The notes beneath the pieces were generated by a model. The model was given only the letters and a program-made list of their open reading frames with translations. It searched no databases and had not been told where the DNA came from. From an uncultured Erythrobacter sp. (GTDB lineage Bacteria > Pseudomonadota > Alphaproteobacteria > Sphingomonadales > Sphingomonadaceae), in assembly GCA_947488085.1 (NCBI GenBank), contig CANKYI010000001.1, positions 868,001 through 932,000 on the forward strand: a DNA stretch of 64,000 nt, in the 5' to 3' direction. The translations under genes and the position numbers were made by a program. Shown here in pieces: positions 54,620 through 64,000 of this stretch (position 1 is the stretch's first letter; every line of letters begins with the position of its first letter).

Positions 54620-55177
54620 ATGACCGCATTCTCCAATCTTCGTGCTGGGGCTTTGGCTCTCGCTTGTGTGCTGGCTTCGCATCACGGCGTTGTGCTGGCG
54701 ATGGATGAGCACGCTGAACAGGCAGCGTCTTCAGAAGTCAGCCAGGTTGATTTTGCTATCGATGATGCGACCGCTTCGATCGCGATGCCGTGTGCAGAAC
54801 CAGCCCCCGGCCCTAGTGGTGGGGAAGGGTTTCAAAGCAGCATCTGTATTGTCGGTGATCGCATGTTTGTATTTGCGATTGCGGCTGATGGAAGCGGGGG
54901 CGGGCCGATGACATCGGACTTCGACGCTGCTTATACAGAAATCGAGACATCACCCGACACAGTCAGCATCGAACAAGCGGAAACTGACGGCCGTCGCATC
55001 ATGCAAGCAACCCGAGGTCCCGACCCGGATTTTGGCCTCATGCAGGGCGTTGAGATTCGCGATGATGCAGTTGTTTATGTGATTGCGATGTCGCGCCCCG
55101 GCCTGGGTGAGCCGCTGTCGGACGAAGATAAAGCGGCGATGCGCATGTTTGTGGAGTCGCTGGAGGTTACGCCGTGA
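54620..55177 (+). CDS. exported protein of unknown function inserted between nuoB and nuoC
   Basis: A 185-residue protein with a signal peptide (cleavage after LA, about residue 27) and an acidic mature part. Two cysteines, Cys58 and Cys76, may form a disulfide across a Gly/Pro-rich loop ([11 protein letters not shown]). The rest has alternating strands ([14 protein letters not shown]) and a final helix ([16 protein letters not shown]). No domain is recognised. It lies 3 bp after nuoB and its stop overlaps the nuoC start (GTGA), so it must be translated with complex I subunits; an envelope-side partner is possible, but untested. Confidence 0.8.
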   Translation: MTAFSNLRAGALALACVLASHHGVVLAMDEHAEQAASSEVSQVDFAIDDATASIAMPCAEPAPGPSGGEGFQSSICIVGDRMFVFAIAADGSGGGPMTSDFDAAYTEIETSPDTVSIEQAETDGRRIMQATRGPDPDFGLMQGVEIRDDAVVYVIAMSRPGLGEPLSDEDKAAMRMFVESLEVTP

Positions 55178-55890
55178 GCGCAGTTCTACATTCCGCCCCA
55201 AAATACGCCTCAAATGAAGGTGTGATGGACGCTTTGTGCGAAGCGGTTAGTGTTTGGCTCGATCATGCAGAAGAGGCGCATGGCGAGATCATTCTGACTG
55301 TCAAACGCGATGCGATTGCCGATGTCCTGCAAATCCTGCGCGATGATCATTCCTATCAGCAAATGATGGAAATCGCAGGCGCCGATTATCCCGAGCGGGC
55401 CGAGCGGTTTGAAGTCGTCTACATGCTGCTTTCGTTGACGAAAAACCATCGCATCATGGTCAAGTGTTCGACCGATGAGACGACGCCGGTTCCTTCCATC
55501 ACGGGCCTGTGGCCCAATGCCGGTTGGTTGGAGCGTGAAGTGTTCGACATGTATGGCGTGGTCTTCACAGGCAATTCGGATTTGCGCCGTATCCTCACCG
55601 ACTATGGGTTCGAAGGGCATCCTTTCCGCAAGGATTTCCCGATGACCGGCTACACAGAGCTGCGCTATTCTGAAGAGGAAAAGCGCGTTGTCTATGAGCC
55701 GGTAGAGCTGCCGCAAGATATGCGCACCTTCGACTTTCTCTCTCCATGGGAAGGCTCGGATTATGTGTTGCCCGGCGATGAAAAGGCCGATGAGCCAGCG
55801 CCTGCGCCCGAACCAGAGATCGAAGAGGCCGAGGAAAAGCCGCCAGTTGATGGCGTTGAATTCGACATTGAAGAGGGGGACGACACATGA
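55174..55890 (+). CDS. nuoC: NADH-quinone oxidoreductase subunit C
   Basis: Peripheral-arm subunit (30 kDa type). The 238-residue protein has the signature [20 protein letters not shown] near 70 and [39 protein letters not shown] near 115-150. It ends in an acidic, Pro-rich tail of about 45 residues ([20 protein letters not shown]) that is not part of the core fold. GTG 55174 overlaps the preceding gene; its stop overlaps nuoD (ATGA). Confidence 0.95.
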   Translation: MSAVLHSAPKYASNEGVMDALCEAVSVWLDHAEEAHGEIILTVKRDAIADVLQILRDDHSYQQMMEIAGADYPERAERFEVVYMLLSLTKNHRIMVKCSTDETTPVPSITGLWPNAGWLEREVFDMYGVVFTGNSDLRRILTDYGFEGHPFRKDFPMTGYTELRYSEEEKRVVYEPVELPQDMRTFDFLSPWEGSDYVLPGDEKADEPAPAPEPEIEEAEEKPPVDGVEFDIEEGDDT

Positions 55891-57098
55891 GCGTCCAAAT
55901 CGAAGAATCGCCGACAACTGACGGCGACGTCATCACCAATTACACGATCAATTTCGGGCCTCAGCACCCTGCGGCGCACGGCGTGTTGCGGATGATTATG
56001 GAGTTGGATGGCGAAGTCATTGAGCGCGTTGATCCGCATGTCGGTCTGCTGCATCGCGGCACCGAAAAGCTGATCGAGCAAAAGACCTATTTGCAGGCAC
56101 TGCCATATTTTGACCGGCTCGATTATTGCTCCCCGCTTTGCCAGGAGCATTCCTATGTGCTGGCGATTGAAAAGCTGCTCAACATCGAAGTGCCAGAGCG
56201 CGCCCAATATCTGCGGGTGTTGTTCGCCGAGCTGACCCGCATCTGCAACCATATGCTCAATATCGGGGCGCATGTGATGGATGTGGGTGCGATGACGCCG
56301 AACCTTTGGGTGTTTGAGCTGCGCGAGGATTGCCTCAACTTCTTCGAGCGCGCATCCGGCGCGCGCATGCACTCGGCATGGTTCCGCCCCGGCGGTGTGC
56401 ATCAGGATGTGCCGGAGAAACTGCTGGTCGATATTGGGGATTGGCTCGACAACCGGTTCTTCCAATTGTTCGACGATGCGATGAGCCTGGTGGTCGACAA
56501 CCGCATCTTTAAACAGCGCAATGTCGATATCGCCGTGGTTGGCCGCGATGACGCGATCGCATGGGGTTTTTCCGGCCCGATGATCCGCGCCGCTGGCATT
56601 CCGTGGGATCTGCGCAAATCGCAGCCGTATGATGTTTACGACCGGATGGAGTTCGACATTCCTGTCGGCACCAATTCCGATTGTTATGACCGCTTCATGG
56701 TGCGCCTTGCCGAGGTGCGAGAGAGCGCCAAGATCATCAAGCAGTGCATTCGTGATATGCCGCAAGGCCCCATCGCCAGCACCGATGGCAAGGTGTCTCC
56801 GCCCAAGCGCGGGGAGATGAAGCAATCGATGGAAAGCCTGATCCACCACTTCAAGCTCTACACCGAAGGCTTCCACGTGCCCGCCGGCGAAGTCTATGTG
56901 GCGACCGAAAGCCCCAAGGGTGAGTTCGGTGTCTATTTGGTGAGCGATGGCACCAACAAACCATACCGCTGCAAAATCCGCCCGACGGCGTTCAGCCACC
57001 TTCAAGCGATGGACATGATGAGCAAAGGCCACATGCTGCCCGATGCTACCGCTATTTTGGGCGCAATCGACGTGGTATTCGGGGAGTGTGACCGGTGA
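55887..57098 (+). CDS. nuoD: NADH-quinone oxidoreductase subunit D
   Basis: The 49-kDa subunit that lines the quinone site with NuoB. The 403-residue protein has the expected [14 protein letters not shown] near 27, [12 protein letters not shown] near 51, and the quinone-site region [13 protein letters not shown] near 130 and [14 protein letters not shown] near 260. It ends [10 protein letters not shown], typical. Its stop overlaps the next, non-nuo gene (GTGA). Confidence 0.96.
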   Translation: MSVQIEESPTTDGDVITNYTINFGPQHPAAHGVLRMIMELDGEVIERVDPHVGLLHRGTEKLIEQKTYLQALPYFDRLDYCSPLCQEHSYVLAIEKLLNIEVPERAQYLRVLFAELTRICNHMLNIGAHVMDVGAMTPNLWVFELREDCLNFFERASGARMHSAWFRPGGVHQDVPEKLLVDIGDWLDNRFFQLFDDAMSLVVDNRIFKQRNVDIAVVGRDDAIAWGFSGPMIRAAGIPWDLRKSQPYDVYDRMEFDIPVGTNSDCYDRFMVRLAEVRESAKIIKQCIRDMPQGPIASTDGKVSPPKRGEMKQSMESLIHHFKLYTEGFHVPAGEVYVATESPKGEFGVYLVSDGTNKPYRCKIRPTAFSHLQAMDMMSKGHMLPDATAILGAIDVVFGECDR

Positions 57099-57397
57099 GG
57101 GTTGCTAGTTTCACGGGGGCGAACCCCGATATGGCCTATCCTGAAGCCTTCGCGTTTGTCGTTTCGCTCGGGCTCTGCGTTGCAGTTGGCTTTGTGATTC
57201 TAACACTGCTGCATTCAGGGCTAGGCGAACGGGAAAGCGTGTATTTTACTCTTGGCTTCTTGGCTGGAGGCATTGTTTTCGCTTGGCTGCTCGGTGCCTT
57301 TGATAACGACTATGGCTTGCCTTCAGCCGGCGGTTACGTGCTTGGACTTGTTGGATGGGTCTGGATCACGCGAGGTGTGAGAAAAGAACATGGCTGA
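57095..57397 (+). CDS. small membrane protein inserted between nuoD and nuoE
   Basis: A 100-residue protein with three predicted membrane helices (about 18-40, 49-69, 78-94) and a basic end (RGVRKEHG). No family is recognised. GTG 57095 overlaps nuoD by 4 bp and its own end overlaps nuoE by 8 bp, so it is tightly coupled to both. Could be a complex I assembly or stabilising factor; this is inference from position only. Confidence 0.75.
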   Translation: MRVASFTGANPDMAYPEAFAFVVSLGLCVAVGFVILTLLHSGLGERESVYFTLGFLAGGIVFAWLLGAFDNDYGLPSAGGYVLGLVGWVWITRGVRKEHG

Positions 57398-58058
57398 TCG
57401 TACACCAGCACCTGATACGCCGGAACTTCGCGCGCGCTGGGGGGACTTTAAATGGTCTCCAGCGAACAAGAAGAGGGCCGATTATCACATCGCCAAATAT
57501 CCCGAGGGCCGCCAGAAATCGGCGACAATGCCGCTGCTTGATCTGGCGCAACGTCAGGTGGGCGAAGAAACCGATACGCAAGGGTGGCTCCCGCTGCCCG
57601 TCATTGAATATGTTGCGAAATATATTGATGTACCCGTGATCCGCGTGCTCGAAGTCGCGACCTTCTATTTCATGTACAATATGAAACCGGTCGGGAAATT
57701 CCACGTGCAGGTCTGCGGCACGACGCCGTGCATGCTGCGCGGGTCTGACGACATCATCTCGGCATGCAAGAAGCGTGGCATGGCCAAGGGTGCGGTATCG
57801 GAGGACGGGCTTTGGACCCTCACCGAAGTGGAGTGCATGGGCAATTGCGCCACCGCGCCCATGGTCCAGATCAATGATGACAATTACGAAGACCTGACCG
57901 TTGAGCGGCTTGACGCGGTGCTTGATGCGCTAGCTGCGGGTGAGACGCCTAAGGCTGGTACACAGGAGCCAGGGCGGCACACCTCCGAGCCAAAGGGCGG
58001 TGTAACAACGCTCAAAGAGATGGTTGATGCAAACCACGATTACCGGGGTGAGTATTGA
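57390..58058 (+). CDS. nuoE: NADH-quinone oxidoreductase subunit E
   Basis: The 24-kDa type subunit with the N1a [2Fe-2S] cluster in the NADH dehydrogenase module. The 222-residue protein has cluster ligands in VCGTTPCMLRGSD near 108 and VECMGNCATAPM near 150. It carries a Gly/Thr-rich C-terminal extension (about 190-222) beyond the ferredoxin fold. Overlaps the small membrane protein by 8 bp at its start and the next small gene by 1 bp at its stop (TGATG). Confidence 0.95.
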   Translation: MADRTPAPDTPELRARWGDFKWSPANKKRADYHIAKYPEGRQKSATMPLLDLAQRQVGEETDTQGWLPLPVIEYVAKYIDVPVIRVLEVATFYFMYNMKPVGKFHVQVCGTTPCMLRGSDDIISACKKRGMAKGAVSEDGLWTLTEVECMGNCATAPMVQINDDNYEDLTVERLDAVLDALAAGETPKAGTQEPGRHTSEPKGGVTTLKEMVDANHDYRGEY

Positions 58059-58243
58059 TGAACGGCGGCGTGCTTGCCTTGATGATTGCAGGCTTCCTCA
58101 GCTTTGGCGCGGGCGCATATCTCGCGTCCTCCGGTGACCGGACCTTGGGCATCATTTTGATGGCGAATGGATTGATTTTTCAAGTTTTGACTTTGCGCCA
58201 AATGAAACTGGCGAAGCAGAAGGATGCAGGCGATGCTGGCTGA
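58058..58243 (+). CDS. two-helix membrane microprotein between nuoE and nuoF
   Basis: A 61-residue protein with two predicted membrane helices (about 4-25 and 30-45) and a basic-to-acidic tail ([15 protein letters not shown]). No family is recognised. ATG 58058 shares a base with the nuoE stop; its own end overlaps nuoF by 11 bp. Like its neighbours it is coupled to complex I genes; function unknown. Confidence 0.7.
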   Translation: MNGGVLALMIAGFLSFGAGAYLASSGDRTLGIILMANGLIFQVLTLRQMKLAKQKDAGDAG

Positions 58244-59525
58244 TAAGGACCGCATCTTCACCAATGTCTATGGCTTCCAAGATTGGGGCCTTAAAGCTGC
58301 GCAAAAGCGCGGTGATTGGGATGGCACGAAGGCTCTGATTGAGCGCGGCAACGATGCGATCATCGAAGAGATGAAAGCGTCGGGTCTACGTGGCCGGGGC
58401 GGGGCGGGTTTTCCGACCGGTCTCAAATGGTCGTTTATGCCGAAATCTTCTGCGGATGGTCGACCCAGCTTCCTCGTCATCAACGCTGACGAGTCCGAGC
58501 CGGGTTCTTGCAAAGACCGCGAAATCCTCCGCCATGATCCACACAAATTGATCGAAGGCGCTTTGGTCGCTGGCTTCGCCATGCGCGCGCGGGCGGCCTA
58601 TATCTACATTCGCGGAGAATATATCCGAGAGGCCGAAACGCTTCAGGCCGCTATTGATCAGGCCTATGATGCGGGTCTGATCGGCAAGAATGCGAGCGGG
58701 TCAGGGTATGACTTTGACGTGTTCATGCACCGCGGCGCTGGCGCTTATATTTGCGGCGAAGAAACCGCGATGATTGAAAGCCTTGAAGGCAAGAAAGGCC
58801 AACCTCGGCTAAAGCCTCCATTTCCGGCAGGCGCGGGCCTTTATGGGTGCCCAACAACGGTCAACAATGTTGAAAGCATCGCGGTGGTCCCAACGATCCT
58901 GCGGCGCGGAGCAGCGTGGTTCGCCAGCTTTGGGCGTGAGGGCAATGCGGGCACAAAGTTGTTCCAGATCAGCGGGCATGTCGAAAACCCCTGCGTCGTC
59001 GAAGAGGCGATGAGCATTCCTTTCGAAGAGCTGATCGAAAAGCACTGCGGCGGCATTCGCGGCGGTTGGGACAATTTGCTCGCTGTGATTCCGGGTGGAT
59101 CTTCTGTGCCGTTGGTTCCCGCCGAACAAATTCGCAGTGCACCGATGGATTTTGACGGCTTGAAAGACCTTGGCTCGGGGCTCGGTACGGCAGCGGTTAT
59201 CGTGATGGACAAATCCACCGATATTGTTCGGGCGATTAGCCGGCTAAGCTATTTCTACAAGCATGAATCATGCGGCCAGTGCACCCCGTGCCGTGAAGGC
59301 ACAGGGTGGATGTGGCGCATGATGGAGCGTCTGCGCACGGGCGATGCAGCGATTGAAGAGATCGACATGCTGCAAGAAGTAACGAAGCAGGTCGAAGGCC
59401 ACACAATCTGCGCGCTGGGCGATGCAGCGGCTTGGCCCATCCAAGGCCTGATCCGGCACTTCCGCCCTGAACTGGAAAAGCGCATCCACGAACACAACGC
59501 ACAATTCGCGGAGGCAGCGGAGTGA
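58233..59525 (+). CDS. nuoF: NADH-quinone oxidoreductase subunit F
   Basis: The 51-kDa subunit that binds NADH, FMN and the N3 [4Fe-4S] cluster. The 430-residue protein has [16 protein letters not shown] near 54 (FMN/NADH), [14 protein letters not shown] near 85, [12 protein letters not shown] near 170 and the cluster ligands [10 protein letters not shown] near 347 with a distal Cys in [13 protein letters not shown] near 388. ATG 58233 follows AAGGATGCAGGCG; ATG 58224 in frame is less likely. Its stop overlaps the next, non-nuo gene by 4 bp. Confidence 0.96.
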   Translation: MLADKDRIFTNVYGFQDWGLKAAQKRGDWDGTKALIERGNDAIIEEMKASGLRGRGGAGFPTGLKWSFMPKSSADGRPSFLVINADESEPGSCKDREILRHDPHKLIEGALVAGFAMRARAAYIYIRGEYIREAETLQAAIDQAYDAGLIGKNASGSGYDFDVFMHRGAGAYICGEETAMIESLEGKKGQPRLKPPFPAGAGLYGCPTTVNNVESIAVVPTILRRGAAWFASFGREGNAGTKLFQISGHVENPCVVEEAMSIPFEELIEKHCGGIRGGWDNLLAVIPGGSSVPLVPAEQIRSAPMDFDGLKDLGSGLGTAAVIVMDKSTDIVRAISRLSYFYKHESCGQCTPCREGTGWMWRMMERLRTGDAAIEEIDMLQEVTKQVEGHTICALGDAAAWPIQGLIRHFRPELEKRIHEHNAQFAEAAE

Positions 59526-60187
59526 AGCGGTTTGCTCTTTTAGCTGTTTTTGCGTCCTTGCTCGTTTCGCAGGGCAGTCCTTCTTTGGCGCAGCTGGGTC
59601 CTGGCTATTCGGGTTATAGCAGCGCGCCACGCGAAGGCACGGACCGTGACTATTGGCACTTGATCCGGCAATTGGGATATTGCTTGTCGAGTTCAAAACC
59701 TGACGAATCGCGCGATTTTCTAGCGACCAAACCGGGGTCTCAAGGTGAAAATGAAGCTTGGGACGGTCTGTTCCGGCAGCGTCGTCGTAACCCATGCATG
59801 CGCAATTTTACCAGTGCGACTATGCTTCGCGCACATGTCCGTGGATCTATTGCACAGGCAATTTTTAAGCGTGCTTTCGACGATCGTGAGGGGCGAATGG
59901 AGCCGGTTTTTTACGAACCTGACATCGTGCGTAACATCCATGATTTCGCGGATTGTTACGTGGCAGCAAACTTCGAAAGCGCGCAAACGCTCGTGAACGA
60001 CACTAGGATCTCGTCAGAAGGTGAAATTGAATACATCCGCGGAATGGTCGATGGCTTTGGTCCGTGTTTGCCCAGCGGAGCAGACGTTCGAATTGAGCCA
60101 ACAGCCGTCCGCCTTGCTATTGCAGAGGCACTTTTCCGCACAACACTTGCTCCGGACGCTTCTTCAGCGGTTAGGGGAGGGCGATAA
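59522..60187 (+). CDS. exported repeat protein between nuoF and nuoG
   Basis: A 221-residue protein with a signal peptide (cleavage after LAQ, about residue 24) and an internal duplication. The unit C-x(8)-(A/F)-x-x-(L/F)-(L/V)-x-(T/D)-x-x-x-S-x-x-E...(P)C...(I/V)AxAI-F occurs at about 54-116 and 145-207, each with two Cys (54/92 and 145/182). This looks like a small sphingomonad-type repeat of unknown function. GTG 59522 overlaps nuoF by 4 bp; its stop overlaps nuoG by 1 bp (TAATG). Confidence 0.75.
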   Translation: MKRFALLAVFASLLVSQGSPSLAQLGPGYSGYSSAPREGTDRDYWHLIRQLGYCLSSSKPDESRDFLATKPGSQGENEAWDGLFRQRRRNPCMRNFTSATMLRAHVRGSIAQAIFKRAFDDREGRMEPVFYEPDIVRNIHDFADCYVAANFESAQTLVNDTRISSEGEIEYIRGMVDGFGPCLPSGADVRIEPTAVRLAIAEALFRTTLAPDASSAVRGGR

Positions 60188-62202
60188 TGCCTAAGGTAAC
60201 CGTAGACGGCGAAGAAATCGAAGTTCCAGCAGGCGCGACTGTCCTTCAGGCTTGCGAGCAAGCGGGCAAGGAAATCCCGCGTTTCTGCTATCACGAGCGT
60301 CTCAGCATCGCAGGCAATTGCCGCATGTGTTTGGTCGAAGTGAAGCCAGGGCCGCCGAAACCTCAGGCATCGTGCGCTTTGCCTGCGGGTGAGGGGCAGG
60401 AAATCCGTACCGACACGCCGATGGTCAAAAAGGCCAGAGAGGGCGTGATGGAGTTTCTCTTGATCAATCACCCTCTCGATTGCCCAATTTGCGATCAGGG
60501 TGGTGAATGCGATTTGCAAGACCAGTCCATGACCTATGGCAAAGGCACCTCGCGCACTCAGGAAAACAAGCGCGCGGTTACCGAGAAGAACATGGGGCCA
60601 TTGATCAAGACGATCATGACCCGCTGCATTCACTGCACACGCTGCGTGCGCTTTTCTGAGGAAATTGCGGGTGTTGATGAGATCGGCGCGCTGTATCGCG
60701 GCGAAGATATGCAGATTACGACCTATCTCGAACAGGCTGCGTCGCACGAATTGTCCGCCAATGTTATTGACCTTTGCCCGGTCGGTGCGCTGACCTCGCG
60801 TCCGTATGCGTTTGAAGCGCGGCCTTGGGAATTGAAACGTACACTCAGCATTGATGTGTCTGACGCGGTTGGCGCGAACATTTCGCTCCATTCAAAGGGC
60901 CGCGAAGTTATGCGCGCGCTTCCTCGCATCAATGACGATGTGAATGAGGAATGGCTGTCCGATAAGGGCCGCTATCAGGTCGATGGCTTGATGAAGCGCC
61001 GCCTGGACAAGGTTTTCGTGCGTAAGGCCGGCAAGCTCACTGCTTCGAATTGGAGCGAAGCGTTCGACGTGATCGCGACGCATTTGGGCGATGACAAATC
61101 GAGCATCGCTGCGGTTGCTGGCGATATGGTTGATTGCGAAACGATGTTTGCGGCGAAGACGCTGCTGGGCGCGTGTGGGTCAACCAAGGTTGAGGCTCGC
61201 CAGACGGGCATGACCTATGATGTGTCGAACATTGCTGCGGTCAATTTCAACTCAACATTGGCTGGCATTGAAACCGCCGATGCGATCCTGATCATTGGCA
61301 GCCATATCCGCTGGGAAGCTGCGTTAGTGAATGCTCGCATTCGCAAGGCTGTGAAAGCAGGCGCGAAGGTGTTCGTGGTCGGCCCAGAATGGGAAACAAC
61401 TTATCCCGCAACCTTCCTTGGCGAAGACCTCAAAGTCCTGAACCGAGCGCCTAAAGCTTTGGGTGATGCGATGAAGGCTGCTGAGCGGCCTGCGGTGATC
61501 CTTGGCGGAGCGGCCTTGGCTAACGGAGCGCTGGCTCCAGCGTTGAAACTGGTCGATAAGTTTGGTCTCGTGAAGGACGGTTGGAATGGGTTCAACGTGC
61601 TCCATATGTCGGCGGCGCGCATGGGCTCGTTGATGCTCGACTTCACTGTGCCCGGCGGCATGACCGACATCGCAAAAGCTGCTCCGAAGGTGTTGTTGAG
61701 CCTGAGCGCCGATGAAATGAACCACGAACCGTTCGCTGATAGCCTCAAAGTCTATATCGGCCACCATGGCGATAAGGGTGCGCATATGGCGGATGTGATC
61801 TTGCCTGCGGCGAGCTATGCGGAAAAAGACGGCACCTATGTGAACACGGAAGGCCGCGTGCAGTTTGCAGAAAAAGCGGTCTTTGCACCGGGCGATGCGC
61901 GTGAGGATTGGACGATCCTGCGGGCGCTTGCAGATGCGTTGGGTGTGAGCGTCGGGTTCGACAGCTTCGCCGAATTGCAAGCTAAGATGATTGCTGCTGT
62001 GCCTGCGTTAGGCGAAGAAGGTCTTGCCGATTATGGCGCGCTGCCCAAAGCGGACAGCAGCGCCAAGGGCGAGGGCTCGATTAGCTCTTACCCGATTGCA
62101 GACTTTTACCTCACCAATCCGATCGCGCGGGCAAGCGCAGTGATGCAGCAATGTTCGGCAGAGCTGCTTCACGCGGATGAGATCAAGGAGGCTGCGGAAT
62201 GA
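60187..62202 (+). CDS. nuoG: NADH-quinone oxidoreductase subunit G
   Basis: The large iron-sulfur subunit of the NADH module. The 671-residue protein has a [2Fe-2S] domain ([15 protein letters not shown] near 36, with QASCA near 62), the N5-type HxxxCxxCxxxxxC in [17 protein letters not shown] near 95 and [4Fe-4S] ligands RCIHCTRC near 145 with a distal Cys in [10 protein letters not shown] near 195. A molybdopterin-like remnant domain follows (about 220-640). Overlaps its neighbours by 1 bp (left) and 4 bp (nuoH). Confidence 0.96.
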   Translation: MPKVTVDGEEIEVPAGATVLQACEQAGKEIPRFCYHERLSIAGNCRMCLVEVKPGPPKPQASCALPAGEGQEIRTDTPMVKKAREGVMEFLLINHPLDCPICDQGGECDLQDQSMTYGKGTSRTQENKRAVTEKNMGPLIKTIMTRCIHCTRCVRFSEEIAGVDEIGALYRGEDMQITTYLEQAASHELSANVIDLCPVGALTSRPYAFEARPWELKRTLSIDVSDAVGANISLHSKGREVMRALPRINDDVNEEWLSDKGRYQVDGLMKRRLDKVFVRKAGKLTASNWSEAFDVIATHLGDDKSSIAAVAGDMVDCETMFAAKTLLGACGSTKVEARQTGMTYDVSNIAAVNFNSTLAGIETADAILIIGSHIRWEAALVNARIRKAVKAGAKVFVVGPEWETTYPATFLGEDLKVLNRAPKALGDAMKAAERPAVILGGAALANGALAPALKLVDKFGLVKDGWNGFNVLHMSAARMGSLMLDFTVPGGMTDIAKAAPKVLLSLSADEMNHEPFADSLKVYIGHHGDKGAHMADVILPAASYAEKDGTYVNTEGRVQFAEKAVFAPGDAREDWTILRALADALGVSVGFDSFAELQAKMIAAVPALGEEGLADYGALPKADSSAKGEGSISSYPIADFYLTNPIARASAVMQQCSAELLHADEIKEAAE

Positions 62203-63248
62203 CCGAGTTCTTCGAAGGCCTGGGTATGTCCTATGAATGGGCGTGGACCGTTGCGACGCTTGTGGGCATTCTCGCCATATCGCTGATCGTGATGTTCTCG
62301 GTTGCGATGGTGATCTATGTTGATCGCAAGGTGCTGGGCGCGATTATGTTGCGACGTGGCCCGAACGTGGTGGGTCCGTTTGGCTTGCTTCAGTCCTTCG
62401 CGGACGGCCTCAAAGTATTCCTGCAAGAGACGATTATCCCGAGCGCTGCGAACAAAGGTATTTTCCTACTCGCGCCTATCATAACCTTTACCGTGGCACT
62501 GGCTGCGTGGGCTGTGATCCCGTTTGCGGACGGAGTGGTGTTGGCCGATATCAATGTTGGCCTGCTCTATATCCTCGCGATCAGCTCGCTTGGCGTTTAC
62601 GGCGTCGTGATGAGCGGGTGGGCGTCAAACTCCAAATACCCGTTCTTCTCCGCCATGCGCGCGGCGGCACAGATGATCTCTTACGAAGTTTCGATCGGCT
62701 TTATTCTGGTTTGTGTCGTGCTGTGGGCGGGATCATTCAACATGACCGATATTGTCATGGCTCAGAAGGGGCACGGGCTTGGCATCGTCAACGGGTTCTT
62801 CTTCAACCCGCTGTTGTTCCCGATTTTCGTTGTGTTTTTCATCTGCGCGCTGGCTGAAACCGCACGCGCACCATTCGATCTGACAGAGGCGGAGAGTGAG
62901 CTCGTCGCCGGGTATCAGACCGAATATTCCTCCATGAGCTTCGCACTGTTCTGGCTGGGTGAATATGCGAACATCCTGCTGATGTGCTCGCTGTGCACGC
63001 TGCTGTTTGTGGGTGGTTGGTTGCCGCCTGTCGAGTGGGCGCCGCTCTACTATGTGCCTGGGATCGTTTGGTTCCTGCTGAAAACCTTCGGGTTCTTCCT
63101 CGTGTTCAGCTGGATCTGGGCAACTGTGCCACGCTATCGCTATGACCAATTGATGCGGCTTGGCTGGAAAGTGTTCCTGCCGATGAGCTTGATCTTTGTT
63201 GCCCTAATTTCTGGCTATCTTATGGCCACAGGACATTTTGCAAAATGA
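62199..63248 (+). CDS. nuoH: NADH-quinone oxidoreductase subunit H
   Basis: Membrane subunit at the quinone chamber with about eight helices. The 349-residue protein has the conserved [23 protein letters not shown] near 49, a central loop [28 protein letters not shown] near 225 with the glutamate-rich quinone-coupling loop, and ends in HFAK. ATG 62199 overlaps nuoG by 4 bp; its stop overlaps nuoI by 4 bp. Confidence 0.96.
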   Translation: MTEFFEGLGMSYEWAWTVATLVGILAISLIVMFSVAMVIYVDRKVLGAIMLRRGPNVVGPFGLLQSFADGLKVFLQETIIPSAANKGIFLLAPIITFTVALAAWAVIPFADGVVLADINVGLLYILAISSLGVYGVVMSGWASNSKYPFFSAMRAAAQMISYEVSIGFILVCVVLWAGSFNMTDIVMAQKGHGLGIVNGFFFNPLLFPIFVVFFICALAETARAPFDLTEAESELVAGYQTEYSSMSFALFWLGEYANILLMCSLCTLLFVGGWLPPVEWAPLYYVPGIVWFLLKTFGFFLVFSWIWATVPRYRYDQLMRLGWKVFLPMSLIFVALISGYLMATGHFAK

Positions 63249-63733
63249 CCACCGCAACCCAGCTTCTCAAATCATTCACGCTCTGGGAATTTCTCAAGGC
63301 GCATGCGCTGACCTTGAAGTATTTCTTCAAGCCTAAAGTGACGATCAACTATCCGTTTGAGAAATCACCTCTCAGCCCGCGTTTTCGTGGTGAGCATGCG
63401 CTGCGCCGTTATCCGAACGGTGAAGAGCGCTGCATCGCTTGCAAACTGTGTGAGGCCGTCTGCCCTGCGCAGGCGATCACGATTGAGAGCGAACCGCGCG
63501 AAGACGGCAGCCGCCGGACCACGCGATACGACATCGACATGACCAAATGTATCTACTGCGGGTTTTGTCAGGAGGCCTGCCCGGTTGACGCCGTCGTGGA
63601 GGGGCCAAACTTCGAATATGCCACTGAAACGCGTGAGGAATTGCTTTATGACAAGGCAAAACTGCTCGCAAATGGTGACAAGTGGGAACGGGCCATCGCG
63701 GCCAATCTTGAAGCGGATGCACCCTACCGCTAG
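63245..63733 (+). CDS. nuoI: NADH-quinone oxidoreductase subunit I
   Basis: Two-[4Fe-4S] ferredoxin-like subunit (N6a and N6b) passing electrons to NuoB. The 162-residue protein has [12 protein letters not shown] near 62 and [13 protein letters not shown] near 101. The N-terminal helix [26 protein letters not shown] is typical for the family. ATG 63245 overlaps nuoH by 4 bp; nuoJ follows 30 bp later. Confidence 0.96.
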   Translation: MTTATQLLKSFTLWEFLKAHALTLKYFFKPKVTINYPFEKSPLSPRFRGEHALRRYPNGEERCIACKLCEAVCPAQAITIESEPREDGSRRTTRYDIDMTKCIYCGFCQEACPVDAVVEGPNFEYATETREELLYDKAKLLANGDKWERAIAANLEADAPYR

Positions 63734-63763
63734 GGGCCTGCGCGGGATGGAAAAACAGGGATC

Positions 63764-64000
63764 ATGATTCAGACACTAGCCTTTTACCTGTTAGCAGGGC
63801 TGGTCATCGCAAGCGCGGTGATGGTTATCCTGTCGCGCAACCCGGTGCATTCTGTGCTCTGGCTCATCCTCGCGTTCTTTAACGCGGCGGGCCTGATGGT
63901 TTTGGTCGGCGCAGAGTTTATCGCGATGCTGTTGGTGATCGTTTATGTGGGGGCTGTCGCCGTCCTGTTCCTGTTCGTGGTCATGATGCTCGACATTGAT
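63764..64000 (+). CDS. nuoJ: NADH-quinone oxidoreductase subunit J, N-terminal part
   Basis: The first 79 codons of NuoJ, a membrane-arm subunit, run off the window end. The translation starts [19 protein letters not shown] and shows [19 protein letters not shown] and the [22 protein letters not shown] helix, whose glycine-containing turn (the pi-bulge region of the homologues) is characteristic. The rest, and probably nuoK-nuoN, lie outside. Confidence 0.95.
   Translation, partial: MIQTLAFYLLAGLVIASAVMVILSRNPVHSVLWLILAFFNAAGLMVLVGAEFIAMLLVIVYVGAVAVLFLFVVMMLDID

Noticed and set aside
55761..57032. 423-codon open frame on the minus strand opposite nuoC/nuoD
   Set aside because: His-rich composition, no recognisable motif, and fully covered by nuoC and nuoD, whose motifs are clear.
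1..64000. tRNA, rRNA, CRISPR, insertion sequence or prophage
   Set aside because: Intergenic gaps were read for cloverleaf ends, regular repeats, transposase or integrase motifs; none was found.

Overview
The window looks like a chromosomal segment of an alphaproteobacterium of the order Sphingomonadales, most probably an Erythrobacteraceae relative. Grounds: moderately high GC, GTG/TTG starts and many 1-11 bp gene overlaps, an RNase E with the long acidic insertion in its S1 domain, a fabA-fabB-fabI operon, a full-length exosortase A (XrtA) polysaccharide locus of the kind known from sphingomonads, and a nuo operon holding small sphingomonad-type genes. This is inferred from protein families; no 16S or tRNA gene is present to confirm it. 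I see no insertion sequence, prophage, CRISPR array, tRNA or rRNA.

Layout. 1-5993 (+): end of ispE, an N-formylglutamate amidohydrolase-like gene, ilvD, a small lipoprotein, nnr and a 23S rRNA uracil methyltransferase, tightly packed. 5990-24065: the exosortase A locus in two divergent arms. The left arm (-) holds two exosortase-associated hydrolases, an acyl carrier protein and a FemAB/GNAT-like transferase. The right arm (+) starts with an acyl-CoA ligase and a PLP decarboxylase, then continues, after a structured 172-bp leader, with polysaccharide export lipoprotein, chain-length determinant, autokinase, outer-membrane beta-barrel, ATPase, deacetylase, FemAB, glycosyltransferase, exosortase A and an asparagine synthase-type amidotransferase. 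Directly downstream (24290-25213) is a crotonase-family protein that closely resembles RpfF, the DSF quorum-sensing signal synthase. 25226-32052: zapE, a thioesterase, a lone sdhB, an SDR oxidoreductase, an unusual ATP-grasp ligase, a PLP-dependent protein and a methyltransferase. 32143-40518: rne with a hairpin-rich leader, a cell-wall amidase, PBP1A, a periplasmic peroxiredoxin and prfB. 40534-53483: a lipoprotein, a secreted beta-propeller protein, a lipoprotein methyltransferase, fabA-fabB-fabI, a GNAT, amt, a 2-hydroxyacid dehydrogenase, an SH3 protein, a thiolase and an aldehyde dehydrogenase. 53643-64000 (+): nuoA to nuoJ (cut by the window end), with four non-nuo genes inserted between subunits and coupled to them by overlapping starts and stops.

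How the genes work together. The XrtA locus encodes export and modification machinery for an exopolysaccharide plus a small carrier-protein module (ligase, ACP, decarboxylase, transferase, hydrolases) whose product is unknown. The RpfF-like gene beside it suggests, without proving, that a diffusible fatty-acid signal is linked to surface polysaccharide. The nuo operon encodes proton-pumping complex I; its four interleaved small genes (two exported, two membrane) are candidates for lineage-specific complex I partners. The strongest leads for something undescribed are the RpfF-XrtA pairing, the interleaved nuo genes, the carrier-protein module and the RBS-sequestering leader of the EPS operon.
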